This document shows positions 31,952 through 40,922 of a stretch of 64,000 nt of DNA, in pieces (the first letter of the stretch is position 1; the number at the start of each line of letters is the position of its first letter). Where the stretch lies: positions 78,085 to 142,084 of the forward strand of contig UBWZ01000017.1 in the NCBI GenBank assembly GCA_900469345.1. Reading direction: 5' to 3'. Under the pieces are notes generated by a model. The model was not told where the DNA came from. It saw nothing but the letters and a program-made list of their open reading frames with translations, and ran no database searches. The position numbers and the translations under genes are program-made. Source of the stretch: Hyphomicrobiales bacterium (GTDB taxonomy: Bacteria; Pseudomonadota; Alphaproteobacteria; Rhizobiales; Rhizobiaceae).

Positions 31952-33625
31952 ATGAGCGAGCAAGAGGTTACCGCCCACGAGCTGCCGGAACGCGAGAGCA
32001 TGGAATTCGACGTCGTCGTCGTCGGTGCCGGCCCCGCCGGCCTGTCGGCTGCGATCCGCCTGAAGCAGATCAACCCGGATCTGTCCGTGGTGGTCTTGGA
32101 AAAGGGCTCGGAAGTCGGCGCTCATATTCTGTCCGGCGCGGTCGTCGATCCTTCGGGCATCGACAAGCTTTTGCCCGGCTGGCGGCAAGAGGAGGGGCAT
32201 CCCTTCAAGCAGCCCGTCACCGCCGATCATTTCATGCTGCTGGGCCCTGCCGGTTCGGTCCGCCTGCCGAACGCTTTGATGCCGCCGCTGATGAACAATC
32301 ACGGCAATTACATCGTCTCGCTCGGCAATGTCTGTCGCTGGCTCGCCGAAAAGGCGGAAGCCCTGGGCGTCGAGATCTATCCGGGCTTTGCCGCGACCGA
32401 AGTGCTCTACAACGACGCCGGCGCCGTGATCGGCGTCGCGACCGGCGACATGGGCGTCGAGAAGAATGGCGAGCCGGGCCCCGCCTTTACCCGCGGCATG
32501 GAGCTGCACGGCAAGTACGTGCTGATCGGCGAGGGCGTCCGTGGTTCTCTTGCCAAGCAGCTGATCGCCCGTTTCGATCTGCAGAAGGATCGCGAGCCGC
32601 AGAAATACGGCATTGGCCTGAAGGAACTCTGGCAGGTCAAGCCGGAGCACCATCGCCCCGGTCTCGTGCAGCACTCCTTCGGCTGGCCGCTTGGCATGAA
32701 GACCGGCGGCGGCTCATTCCTCTATCACCTCGAAGACAATATCGTCGCCGTCGGCTTCGTCGTGCACCTCAACTACAAGAACCCCTATCTCTATCCGTTC
32801 GAGGAATTCCAGCGCTTCAAGACCCATCCGGCGATCCGCGACACCTTCGAGGGCGGCAAGCGCCTTTCCTATGGCGCCCGCGCCATCACCGAGGGCGGCT
32901 ACCAGTCGGTGCCGAAACTCACCTTCCCGGGCGGCGCGCTGATCGGCTGTTCCGCCGGTCTCGTCAACGTGCCGCGCATCAAGGGCAGCCACAACGCCGT
33001 CCATTCGGGCATGCTTGCTGCTGACAATATCGCAGCCGCGATCGCCAATGGCCGCGCCAATGACGAAGTGATCGAGATCGAGAACCAGTGGCGCTCGACC
33101 GTGATTGGAAAAGACCTGAAGCGGGTGCGAAACGTCAAGCCGCTCTGGTCGAAGCTCGGCACCGGGCTCGGCGTGGTGCTCGGCGGTCTCGACATGTGGA
33201 TCAACCAGATATTCGGCACCTCGCCCTTCACCCTGAAGCACGGCAAGACCGATGCGCAGAGCCTCGAACCGGCTGCAAACCACAAGCCGATCGACTATCC
33301 TAAGCCCGACGGCGTGCTGACCTTCGACCGCCTGTCGTCGGTCTTCCTGTCCAACACCAATCACGAGGAGGACCAGCCGGTCCACCTGCAGGTGAAGGAC
33401 ATGGAGCTGCAGAAGCGCTCGGAGCTTGGGGTCTATGGCGGGCCGTCGACCCGCTACTGTCCGGCCGGCGTCTACGAATGGGTCGAGAAGGACGGCGAGG
33501 AGGTCTACGTCATCAACGCCCAGAACTGCGTCCACTGCAAGACCTGCGACATCAAGGACCCCAACCAGAACATCAACTGGGTCCCGCCCCAGGGCGGCGA
33601 GGGCCCGCTGTATCAGAACATGTGA
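31952..33625 (+). CDS. Electron transfer flavoprotein-ubiquinone oxidoreductase
   Basis: Moves electrons from ETF (fed by acyl-CoA and dimethylglycine/sarcosine-type dehydrogenases) to ubiquinone at the inner membrane. The 557-residue protein starts at ATG 31952 (GGAG 6 nt upstream), has the FAD motif VVGAGPAGLSAA (about 23-34), a second FAD/GD motif region, and the C-terminal 4Fe-4S cluster with Cys503, Cys526, Cys529 and Cys532 (NCVHCKTCDIKDP). Length matches mitochondrial and rhizobial ETF-QO. The dimethylglycine-type dehydrogenase about 0.7 kb away could feed it. Confidence 0.95.
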   Translation: MSEQEVTAHELPERESMEFDVVVVGAGPAGLSAAIRLKQINPDLSVVVLEKGSEVGAHILSGAVVDPSGIDKLLPGWRQEEGHPFKQPVTADHFMLLGPAGSVRLPNALMPPLMNNHGNYIVSLGNVCRWLAEKAEALGVEIYPGFAATEVLYNDAGAVIGVATGDMGVEKNGEPGPAFTRGMELHGKYVLIGEGVRGSLAKQLIARFDLQKDREPQKYGIGLKELWQVKPEHHRPGLVQHSFGWPLGMKTGGGSFLYHLEDNIVAVGFVVHLNYKNPYLYPFEEFQRFKTHPAIRDTFEGGKRLSYGARAITEGGYQSVPKLTFPGGALIGCSAGLVNVPRIKGSHNAVHSGMLAADNIAAAIANGRANDEVIEIENQWRSTVIGKDLKRVRNVKPLWSKLGTGLGVVLGGLDMWINQIFGTSPFTLKHGKTDAQSLEPAANHKPIDYPKPDGVLTFDRLSSVFLSNTNHEEDQPVHLQVKDMELQKRSELGVYGGPSTRYCPAGVYEWVEKDGEEVYVINAQNCVHCKTCDIKDPNQNINWVPPQGGEGPLYQNM

Positions 33626-33629
33626 GGGC

Positions 33630-34004
33630 TCAATGCAGATGGATCGGCATGGCAACGCCAAAAGTGCCGGCGATTCCATGAAGCCTTTTGTCGCGGGTCC
33701 ATAAGGTGTGGCCCACCGAAAGAAGGATTGACGCAAGCAGATGTGCGTCCACGTAACCGATGCCTTTGCCGAATAGCCTGTTGCTCCGAATCATGTGTCG
33801 CACTTCCGCATCGTCGGCGATGGGGATTGTCGGAAGATCCGTCAACATCGTCATGATTTCATCGTATCGCGGGATGTGGCCGAGAGACAGCTCACCGATT
33901 ACGAACGTATGGATGATGATTTCCTCTGCGTTGAGCAGCTCATGGAGGTGCGTGTCACCTGCACGGAAGTGATCTATCCAGATCGAGCTATCGACAAGAA
34001 TCAT
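33630..34004 (-). CDS. vapC: VapC-type PIN-domain toxin
   Basis: A 124-residue PIN ribonuclease, toxin of a type II toxin-antitoxin pair. The acidic metal-binding set is complete: Asp5 (ILVDSSIWI), Glu38 (VIGELSLG), Asp86 (GYVDAHLLAS) and Asp105 (WTRDKRL). The ATG at 34004 overlaps the vapB TGA in an ATGA junction, so it is translationally coupled. The gene is convergent with ETF-QO, ending 4 nt after its stop. The RNA target (often initiator tRNA in VapC) is not determinable. Confidence 0.92.
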   Translation of the reverse strand: MILVDSSIWIDHFRAGDTHLHELLNAEEIIIHTFVIGELSLGHIPRYDEIMTMLTDLPTIPIADDAEVRHMIRSNRLFGKGIGYVDAHLLASILLSVGHTLWTRDKRLHGIAGTFGVAMPIHLH

Positions 34005-34207
34005 TCTGGTTCCACCGGATCAAAGCGCCTCCTTGGCGGTGCTACCAGATCCGGTGCGCTTCCTCCGAGCTGGGCAAGCCGTCTTGCAGCTTCCCTCTGA
34101 ACCAACGCTTCTAGAGCAACGCGCACCAGCGCGGGAGTTTCGGTTACGCCGGTGTATTTGCGCGCCTTCTCAAGCAATTCGTCGTCGATCGTGATGGTCA
34201 TCCGCAT
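34001..34207 (-). CDS. vapB: VapB-type antitoxin
   Basis: A 68-residue antitoxin that neutralises the VapC next to it and represses the operon. It starts MRMTITIDDELLEKARKYTG (ribbon-helix-helix type, VapB/DUF2191 style), followed by a helix and an Arg/Pro-rich C-terminal tail (PPRRRFDPVEPE) that should wrap the toxin. ATG at 34207 follows GGAG by 8 nt; an in-frame ATG at 34252 without ribosome site would add 15 residues. A likely operator lies just upstream. Confidence 0.88.
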   Translation of the reverse strand: MRMTITIDDELLEKARKYTGVTETPALVRVALEALVQREAARRLAQLGGSAPDLVAPPRRRFDPVEPE

Positions 34208-34234
34208 AAACGTGCTCCCTTTCCCTAAAAATAC

Positions 34235-34246
34235 TATCGATTGATA
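34235..34246. promoter_or_regulatory. Possible vapBC operator
   Basis: TATC-N4-GATA (TATCGATTGATA) lies 28 bp upstream of the vapB start. Autorepression of vapBC by the VapB dimer usually uses such a palindrome. Short, hence moderate confidence. Confidence 0.4.
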
Positions 34247-34278
34247 CGGCATTCAATGTGCTACCGACGCAAACAGAA

Positions 34279-34298
34279 AGGGGCGCCGTAGCGCCCCT
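34279..34298 (-). terminator. Terminator of the dimethylglycine-type dehydrogenase gene
   Basis: Perfect 8-bp arms AGGGGCGC and GCGCCCCT around CGTA. On the minus strand it is followed by TTTCTGTTTG; on the plus strand by CAATCTTTTTAG, so it may work both ways. Confidence 0.72.
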
Positions 34299-34323
34299 CA
34301 ATCTTTTTAGCCCTTACCGTTCA

Positions 34324-36885
34324 TCAGCTCCGCGGCTTCAGGTTCTCCGGGTCGTAGATCGGCTTGTAGCCCACGCCGACCACCTCGACCGGATAGGTCT
34401 CGGCGAAATACTCGACATCCAGCTTGCGGCCCACCTGGGCATAGTCGTGCGGCAGGTAGGCGAGCGCGATGTTCTTGCCGACCGTCGGGCCATAGGCGAT
34501 CGAGGTCGTATAGGAACGGCGGCCGAGTTCATCGACCAGAACCGAACCCGTCTCCGGGTCCATCACCGGCAGCGAGCCGACCGGATAACGGGCGACGCCC
34601 TTGGCATCGACGTTGTCGGTCATCACCAGCGTGCAGAGCATCGCCGGCTGGTGGGCGCGCGCCTTGTATTCCAGGTGCTTCGCCTTGCCGCGGAAATCCG
34701 CTTCCTTGACCTTCGGGCGAGCGAGATCCGCCTCGATCAGGTTGTACTGCGTCAGGAGATCGGAGTTCTGCAGCCGCAGCGACTTTTCCATCCGGCGCGA
34801 ATTGGCATAGGTCTCGACGCCGAAGGCCATCACCCCGGTCGCCCGCAGCGCATCCCAGACGGCGAGCCCGTCCTCATACTTCATGTGCAGTTCCCAGCCC
34901 TGTTCGCCCACATAGGAAATGCGGAAGGCGGTGACGGCTTTGCCGGCAATCTCGATCGGCTTGATCGCCGCGAAGGCGAAGTTTTCCGGGTCGAGCGCGG
35001 CGGGGTCGGACACCACCTTCTTCAGTGTCTCGCGGGCGTTCGGCCCCCAGATGCCGATGGTGATGAACTTTTCCGAGACGTCGGTGATGGTGACGTCGAG
35101 GCCGCGATCCTGCGCCACGCGGCGCATGTAGTGGAAGTCGCGCGGGCCGGCATCGGCGCCGTTGATCAGGCGGCAGCGGTCGGCCATGCGGATGACGGTA
35201 AAGTCGGCCCGCACCATGCCCTCGTCATCGAGGAAGTGGGTGTAGATGCCCTTGCCGATATTGCCGTCGCCGCCGATCTTGGCCGCGCACAGCCATTCGA
35301 GCAGCTCCACATGGTCCGGGCCTTCGATGTCCACCATGTGGAAATGGCTGAGGTTGACGATGCCGCAATCCTCCGACATCGCCAGATGCTCGGCGTTCGA
35401 GACCCGCCAGAAGTGCCGGTTGTCCCATTCGTTTTCGCGCACGGGCACCTGCGAACCGTATTTCTCCAAGAGGTGCTCGTTGGCGGCGTAGCCATGTGCG
35501 CGCTCCCAGCCGCCGAGCTCCATGAAATGACCGCCGAGTTCCTTCTCGCGTTCATGGAAGGGCGAGCGCTTGGCGCCGCGGCCGCTCGCATAGGGTTCGC
35601 GCGGATGCACGGCCGGGAAGTAGATCTTCTGGGCGGCCTCGAAGCTGCGGCCGTGGATGAATTCTTCGGTCAGCTGGTGCGGGTAGAAGCGGGCATAGTC
35701 GATCGAGTTGTGGTCGATCCCGGTGCGTCCATCCGTCATCCAGTCGGCGATCAGCTTGCCGTAGCCGGGGCCGTCCTTGACCCAGATGGCGACGCAGTAC
35801 CAGAGACCGCGCACCTTCTGGCTTTCGCCGCAGGACGGTCCGCCGGCGGCCGATACCTGCAGCAGGCCGTTGAACGAATGGCCCTCGTTGTAGCCGAGCT
35901 CGCCAAGGATCGGCGTCAGCTCCATCGCCCGCTCGAGCGGCTCGAGGATCTGTTCCATGTCGAGGTCGCGCTGCGACGGCGACAGGCGGGCCTGATGCTT
36001 TTCGAGGATCTCGCGCGGATGGCAGAGACGCGGGTTGGTGGCCTCGTAATAGCCCCACTCGATCTGGCCGCCCTCTGTCGTGTTCGGGTCGCCCGTGTCG
36101 CGCATATAAGCGGAATTGCCCTGGTCGCGCAAAAGCGGATAGCCGATCTCCTTGCCGGTGCCGGCGAACTCGTTGAAGGGGCCGAAGAAGGTCAGCGGGT
36201 GGTCGACCGGCATCACCGGCAGGTCCTCGCCGACCATTTCGGCAATCAGCCGGCCCCAGATCCCGGCGCAGACGATGACGTGGTCGGCCATGATGGTGCC
36301 GCGCGGTGTGACCACGCCCTTGATGCGCCCGCCCTCGACGATAAGCGACGTCGCCGGGCAGTTGCCGAACATGGAAAGCTTGCCGGATTTTTCCGCCGCG
36401 TCGACCAGCTTGCCGGCCACCGTCTGGCTGCGCGGGATGACGAGACCGGCATCCGGATCGAACATCCCGCCCTGCACCTGGTCTTCCTCGATCAGCGGGA
36501 ACATCGCCTTGATCTCGGAGGGCGAAACGTAATGGGCGCGGGTGCCGAACGCCTTGGCGGAGGAAAGCTTGCGCTTGATCTCTTCCATCCAGGTATCGTC
36601 GCCGGTGCGGGCCACTTCCAGCCCGCCGATCCGGGCGTAATGGCCCATCTTCTCGTAGAAATCGATCGAGTACTGCGTCGTCCAGACCGAAAGATAGTCG
36701 TGGCTGGTGGTGTAGCAGAAGTCCGACGCATGCGCTGTCGAACCGATATCGGTGGGAATGCCGGACTTGTCGATGCCGACGATATCGTCCCAGCCGCGCT
36801 CGATGAGGTGATGGGCGATCGACGCGCCAACGATGCCGCCGAGGCCGATGATGACGACCTTTGCCTGTTCCGGGAATTTTGCCAT
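34324..36885 (-). CDS. FAD-dependent sarcosine/dimethylglycine dehydrogenase family protein
   Basis: An 853-residue two-part enzyme: an N-terminal FAD-binding DAO fold (VVIIGLGGIVGASIAHHL) and a C-terminal GcvT-like folate domain (from about 430, with GIWGPNARETL and SYVGEQGWELHM). This is the layout and length of dimethylglycine and sarcosine dehydrogenases, which oxidatively demethylate N-methyl glycines and pass one carbon to folate and electrons to ETF. The FAD-attachment region reads GSTAHASDF rather than the usual GSTWHAAG, keeping the His. ETF-ubiquinone oxidoreductase is close by. The exact N-methyl substrate is not certain. Confidence 0.88.
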   Translation of the reverse strand: MAKFPEQAKVVIIGLGGIVGASIAHHLIERGWDDIVGIDKSGIPTDIGSTAHASDFCYTTSHDYLSVWTTQYSIDFYEKMGHYARIGGLEVARTGDDTWMEEIKRKLSSAKAFGTRAHYVSPSEIKAMFPLIEEDQVQGGMFDPDAGLVIPRSQTVAGKLVDAAEKSGKLSMFGNCPATSLIVEGGRIKGVVTPRGTIMADHVIVCAGIWGRLIAEMVGEDLPVMPVDHPLTFFGPFNEFAGTGKEIGYPLLRDQGNSAYMRDTGDPNTTEGGQIEWGYYEATNPRLCHPREILEKHQARLSPSQRDLDMEQILEPLERAMELTPILGELGYNEGHSFNGLLQVSAAGGPSCGESQKVRGLWYCVAIWVKDGPGYGKLIADWMTDGRTGIDHNSIDYARFYPHQLTEEFIHGRSFEAAQKIYFPAVHPREPYASGRGAKRSPFHEREKELGGHFMELGGWERAHGYAANEHLLEKYGSQVPVRENEWDNRHFWRVSNAEHLAMSEDCGIVNLSHFHMVDIEGPDHVELLEWLCAAKIGGDGNIGKGIYTHFLDDEGMVRADFTVIRMADRCRLINGADAGPRDFHYMRRVAQDRGLDVTITDVSEKFITIGIWGPNARETLKKVVSDPAALDPENFAFAAIKPIEIAGKAVTAFRISYVGEQGWELHMKYEDGLAVWDALRATGVMAFGVETYANSRRMEKSLRLQNSDLLTQYNLIEADLARPKVKEADFRGKAKHLEYKARAHQPAMLCTLVMTDNVDAKGVARYPVGSLPVMDPETGSVLVDELGRRSYTTSIAYGPTVGKNIALAYLPHDYAQVGRKLDVEYFAETYPVEVVGVGYKPIYDPENLKPRS

Positions 36886-37147
36886 GACTTGCTCCGTAAT
36901 CTGCGGGGGAGGTTAGATCAGGTCGGTCCTCCGGCAGCGCCGATATACGACATGCAACCGCCTCCCTTCCGCCATCCCGGCTGTTCAGACATGCCACGCC
37001 CGCGGCCGCCGATCCAGCCCTCTGATGCCGGTCGCCGTTCGCCCCGAAAACGCGTGCTCCATTAATCTTTCGGGTCGCACTATTAGCGCTTCGTTAACCA
37101 TAAAAATTTACCTCTTGGTCATCGTCCCGACGCACCAAGGATTCTCC

Positions 37148-37759
37148 ATGTCGCTCTCCCGCCGCGGTTTTCTCGCTGGCCTGCCGCTGATGCTGGCCGG
37201 CTGCGCCTCCACCTATAACGAGCAAAGCAACTACGCGACGCTGCCGAACGAGGAGTTCCCGCTGCGCCAGGTGCCGATCGACAGGATCAAGCCGGAACTG
37301 CGCCGAACCGAAGTCGCCTATGAGACCACCCAGGCGCCTGGATCGGTCGTCGTCGATACGCCCGCCCGGCGCGCCTATTACATCCTGGGTGGGGGAAGGG
37401 CGATGCGCTACGGCGTCGGTGTCGGCCGCGAAGGTCTCGCTCTCTCGGGCAACGCCTATGTCGGGCGCAAGGCGGAATGGCCGACCTGGACGCCGACGCT
37501 CAACATGCAAAACAGGGAGCCGCGCTACCGGGAGCTTGCGGGCGGCATGCCCGGAGGGCCGATGAACCCGCTTGGCGCCCGGGCCATGTATCTCTACCGG
37601 GGCGGCAACGACACGCATTTCCGTATCCACGGCACGAACCAGCCGGACTCGATCGGCCATGCCATGTCGAGCGGCTGCATCCGCATGATGAACCACGACG
37701 TGATCGACCTCTACGACCGCGTCCAGGTCGGCGCGCGCGTGATTGTCATCCAGGCCTGA
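37148..37759 (+). CDS. L,D-transpeptidase (YkuD domain), Tat lipoprotein
   Basis: A 203-residue cell-wall enzyme that forms 3-3 cross-links or anchors lipoprotein to peptidoglycan. The signal combines a twin-arginine motif (SRRGFLAG) with a lipobox ending LAGC at Cys19, so it is probably a Tat-exported lipoprotein. The YkuD signature is complete: catalytic His in RIHGTNQP and catalytic Cys in SSGCIRM. ATG at 37148 follows AAGGA; the frame is open upstream but has no signal there. The following DoxX gene is convergent. Confidence 0.92.
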   Translation: MSLSRRGFLAGLPLMLAGCASTYNEQSNYATLPNEEFPLRQVPIDRIKPELRRTEVAYETTQAPGSVVVDTPARRAYYILGGGRAMRYGVGVGREGLALSGNAYVGRKAEWPTWTPTLNMQNREPRYRELAGGMPGGPMNPLGARAMYLYRGGNDTHFRIHGTNQPDSIGHAMSSGCIRMMNHDVIDLYDRVQVGARVIVIQA

Positions 37760-37772
37760 CCAGCAACGCAAG

Positions 37773-37795
37773 GGGCCGCGGCGTCGCCGTGGCCC
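37773..37795. terminator. Hairpin between convergent ldt and doxX
   Basis: GGGCC...GGCCC arms with further pairing CGGCG/CGCCG form a GC-rich hairpin between two convergent genes. No long T-run on either side, so strength is uncertain. Confidence 0.4.
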
Positions 37796-37801
37796 GAAGC
37801 G

Positions 37802-38218
37802 CTAACGGCTCTTCCAGGCGACCACCATCATCGCGCCGATCGCCGAGATATGCTCGGTGACCGTGTAGAATTCCATCGTCTTGAAGGGTTCTTCCATCGT
37901 CCAGAACGCGTGGGCGATCGGAATCGTGAGCGCCGTGAACACGGCAAGCGCTCCGGCGCCGAGCCAGGTCCAGCGGTTGAGGATGATCAGCGCCGAGCCG
38001 CCGAGCTGGGTGATGATGACGGCGATGTTGAACAGCACCGCGGGCTGAAGCCCGAAATGCGCCATCTCCGCTACGCCGCCGTTGAAGTCGATCAGCTTCG
38101 ACAGGCCGCTGCCCCAGAACATGAACGTCAGGACGGTCCGCGCGACGTAGCCGAACCATGTCGTGCCGGTCAGCGCCTGGAGCGGATTGCCGTATGTATG
38201 CGTCTGTGAACTCACCAT
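37802..38218 (-). CDS. DoxX family membrane protein
   Basis: A 138-residue protein with four hydrophobic helices, including VARTVLTFMFWGSGLSKLIDF and the C-terminal ISAIGAMMVVAW; this is the DoxX pattern. DoxX proteins are inner-membrane proteins connected with redox or thiosulfate functions, but the precise role of this one is open. It is co-directional with the MDR reductase gene upstream (100 bp gap). Confidence 0.82.
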   Translation of the reverse strand: MVSSQTHTYGNPLQALTGTTWFGYVARTVLTFMFWGSGLSKLIDFNGGVAEMAHFGLQPAVLFNIAVIITQLGGSALIILNRWTWLGAGALAVFTALTIPIAHAFWTMEEPFKTMEFYTVTEHISAIGAMMVVAWKSR

Positions 38219-38318
38219 CTTTTAGACCCCTCTAAAACCCCTGCGAGCATAATAGCAGGAAGCAACCGCGACCGGAAGGTCCCGGGCATGCTATCGAAAG
38301 GCGTAGCCGCGTCCGTGC

Positions 38319-39335
38319 TCAGAAGCCGGAAAGAACGATCTTGCCGCGGGTCGTCTGGCTTTCGATCATCGCATGGGCGGTACGCAGATTGGCCGCGTTG
38401 ATCGGCCCGATCACCTCCGTCAGCGTCGTGCGGATCTTGCCGGCGTCGATCAGATCGGCCACGTGGTTGAGAAGCTTGTGCTGCTCGATCATGTCGGCCG
38501 TCTGCCACACCGGCCGGGCAAACATCATCTCCCAGTGAATGGACAGCGCCTTGGCCTTGAACGGACGCAGGTCCATCGGTTCGTTCGAATCATCGATCAG
38601 CGACAGCCGGCCCTGCGGCGCGATCAGCTCCAGAATATCCTTCAGGTGCGCGTCCGTATGGGTCGTGGAAAACACGAAACCCGGAGCGCCGATCGCCATC
38701 TGGGCAAGCTGCGCTGTCATCGGCCGGGAATGGTCGAGCACGTGATGAGCGCCGAGCGAGGCAATCCAGTCGCGCGTCTCCGGCCGCGAGCCGGTGCCGA
38801 TCACGGTGACGTCGGCAAGCTGGCGCAGCAGCTGGATGGCGATCGACCCGACGCCGCCGGCGCCGCCGATCACCAGCACGGCGTTCCAGGCGCCGGCCAC
38901 CTTGTCCTGCACCTTCATGCGGTGGAAGAGTGCCTCGTAGGCCGTAATGGCGGTCAGCGGCAGGGCAGCCGCCTCCTCGAAGCTCAGCGTCTTCGGCTTC
39001 CAGCCGACGATCCGCTCGTCCACCAGATGGTACTGCGCATTCGTGCCGGGTCGGTTCACGGCGCCGGCGTAATAGACCTCGTCGCCCGGCTTGAAGAGCT
39101 TGACCCCCGGCCCGATCGCCGTCACCACACCGGCGGCGTCATAGCCGAGGATCCGGTGCTGGCCGGGTTCGACCGTCGCCGAATTGCGCACCTTGGCGTC
39201 GACGGGATTGACGGAAACCGCCCTGATCTCGACCAGGAGGTCGCGGCCCTGGGCTTCCGGCATGGCGACCTCGATATCAACGAGAGCGGTCTCCGACGTG
39301 ATGGGCTGGGGCAGGGTAAAGCCGACGGCGCGCAT
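38319..39335 (-). CDS. Quinone-oxidoreductase-like MDR reductase
   Basis: A 338-residue medium-chain dehydrogenase/reductase. The GroES-like half has GYDAAGVVTAIGP and the Rossmann half has VIGGAGGVGSIAIQLL. The structural zinc lobe with its four cysteines is absent, so it resembles zinc-independent quinone oxidoreductases despite the 'zinc-type' name often given to this subfamily. ATG at 39335 is preceded by AAGGAGG. The NADPH-dependent reduction of a quinone or enone is the likely reaction. It may be in one unit with doxX downstream. Confidence 0.85.
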   Translation of the reverse strand: MRAVGFTLPQPITSETALVDIEVAMPEAQGRDLLVEIRAVSVNPVDAKVRNSATVEPGQHRILGYDAAGVVTAIGPGVKLFKPGDEVYYAGAVNRPGTNAQYHLVDERIVGWKPKTLSFEEAAALPLTAITAYEALFHRMKVQDKVAGAWNAVLVIGGAGGVGSIAIQLLRQLADVTVIGTGSRPETRDWIASLGAHHVLDHSRPMTAQLAQMAIGAPGFVFSTTHTDAHLKDILELIAPQGRLSLIDDSNEPMDLRPFKAKALSIHWEMMFARPVWQTADMIEQHKLLNHVADLIDAGKIRTTLTEVIGPINAANLRTAHAMIESQTTRGKIVLSGF

Positions 39336-39424
39336 GTTTCCTCCTTCGTCACCAGGCAATTGCTACGCGGGAGGGTAGACCATGACGGGCGAAAATGCAT
39401 GCGCCGCGATGGCGGCCGCAGGCG

Positions 39425-40663
39425 TCAGGCGTTCGCCTGGCGCTTTTCCAGCATCACCGAAACGGCAAACACGCAAAGTCCGACAGCCGACAGGAATGCG
39501 CCGACATAGCCGGTCGCCGCAAATCCCCAGCCCCAGGTGATGACCAGGCCCCCGAGCCAGGCGCCGAGTGCGTTGGCGATGTTGAACGCCGAATGGTTGG
39601 AGGCGGCCGCCAGCGTCTGCGCATCCGCGGCGACATCCATAAGCCGGGTCTGCAGCGCCGGTCCGGGTGCAAAGCCGCAGCCGACCAGGAAGACGGTGAT
39701 GTAGAGCGCGATCGGGTTGTGCGCGAACATTGCAAAGCACAGCATCACCACGATGTAGAACACCATGGAACCGCCGATCGTGCCCCGCAGCGACCAGTCC
39801 GCCAGGCGCGAGCCGACCACGTTGCCGACATTCATGCCGATGCCGAACAGGGCAAGCACGACCGACACCATGCCGACCGGCAGGCCGGCGGTGATCGTCG
39901 TGGTCGATGCGATATAGCTGAACACCGAGAACATGCCGCCAAAGCCGATCGCCGCAATGCCGAGCGTCAGCCACACCTGGGTGCGGCCGAAGGCGGAAAG
40001 TTCGCGGCGGATGCTGGCGCCTTCCTGCACCTGGTCGCGCGGCAGGAAATACCAGAGCAGCGCCACGGTCAGCGCGCCGATGGCGCCGACCAGCAGGAAG
40101 GCGGCGCGCCAGTCGAGGCTCTGGCCGATCAGGGTCGCCAGCGGCGTGCCCGCCAGCGTCGCGATCGTCAGGCCGAGCATGACCCGACCGACGGCTCTTG
40201 CGCGCTTGTTGGGAGGAACCATCGAGGCCGCCACCAGCGAGGCGACACCGAAATAGGCGCCGTGCGGCAGGCCGGTGATGAAGCGCAGCGCGGTAAAGCT
40301 CCAGAAGCTTGGCGCAAGCACGCTGAGGATATTGCCGGCAGCAAACAGCCCCATCAGCGACAGGAGCAGCACACGGCGCGGCAGCCGGGCAGCAAGGATC
40401 GCGATGATCGGCGCACCGACGACGACGCCGAGCGCATAGGCGCTGATCACGTAGCCGGCGCTCGGAATGCTGACCTCGAACGACGAGGCGACGTCGGGGA
40501 GAAGACCCATGATGACGAATTCGCCGGTGCCGATGCCGAACCCGCCGACAGCCAGGGCGATCACGATCAGGGCGACGGCGCGGGGCGAAAGTCCGCCGCC
40601 TCCATCTTGCCTCCCTGCTTCGAAATCCTCTCCGGAATCAAGGCGCGCGGCACTGGTGCTCAT
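39425..40663 (-). CDS. MFS transporter (AraJ/YdhP-like)
   Basis: A 412-residue transporter with 12 hydrophobic segments. The first segment region carries GIGTGEFVIMGLLPDVASSF, the signature of the AraJ/YdhP/sugar-efflux group of drug-H+ antiporters. An N-terminal polar tail of about 25 residues precedes it; ATG at 40663 is used because the earlier start at 40744 would add an unlikely 27 residues. The substrate is not predictable. It is divergent from the lipid kinase gene. Confidence 0.86.
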   Translation of the reverse strand: MSTSAARLDSGEDFEAGRQDGGGGLSPRAVALIVIALAVGGFGIGTGEFVIMGLLPDVASSFEVSIPSAGYVISAYALGVVVGAPIIAILAARLPRRVLLLSLMGLFAAGNILSVLAPSFWSFTALRFITGLPHGAYFGVASLVAASMVPPNKRARAVGRVMLGLTIATLAGTPLATLIGQSLDWRAAFLLVGAIGALTVALLWYFLPRDQVQEGASIRRELSAFGRTQVWLTLGIAAIGFGGMFSVFSYIASTTTITAGLPVGMVSVVLALFGIGMNVGNVVGSRLADWSLRGTIGGSMVFYIVVMLCFAMFAHNPIALYITVFLVGCGFAPGPALQTRLMDVAADAQTLAAASNHSAFNIANALGAWLGGLVITWGWGFAATGYVGAFLSAVGLCVFAVSVMLEKRQANA

Positions 40664-40922
40664 GGTAAGGTCTTTAAATATGAATGGAGAAAAAAGCGGG
40701 TGAGGCGTGGATGCCTTACCCGCCCTGGAGAGTTGGGTCAACAATGACCTGTGTATTAGGTATCATGAACTTGTGCGCCGCGGTAGATTGTATATCGCTG
40801 TGCGGTTGCCTTCACGCCAATGTGTGCAAGAGCCTGATTTCGGATGCCGGCGTGGTGCCGCGCAACCAAATTGGCCGTTGCCCGTTGTGGATCCGGCCAA
40901 ATGCCGGGGGATGTTTATCCAA

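Noticed and set aside
34258..37065. A 935-codon plus-strand frame over the dimethylglycine-type dehydrogenase
   Set aside because: Antisense; repeats of Val/Ala/Asp/His/Arg from reversed GC-rich codons, no domain.
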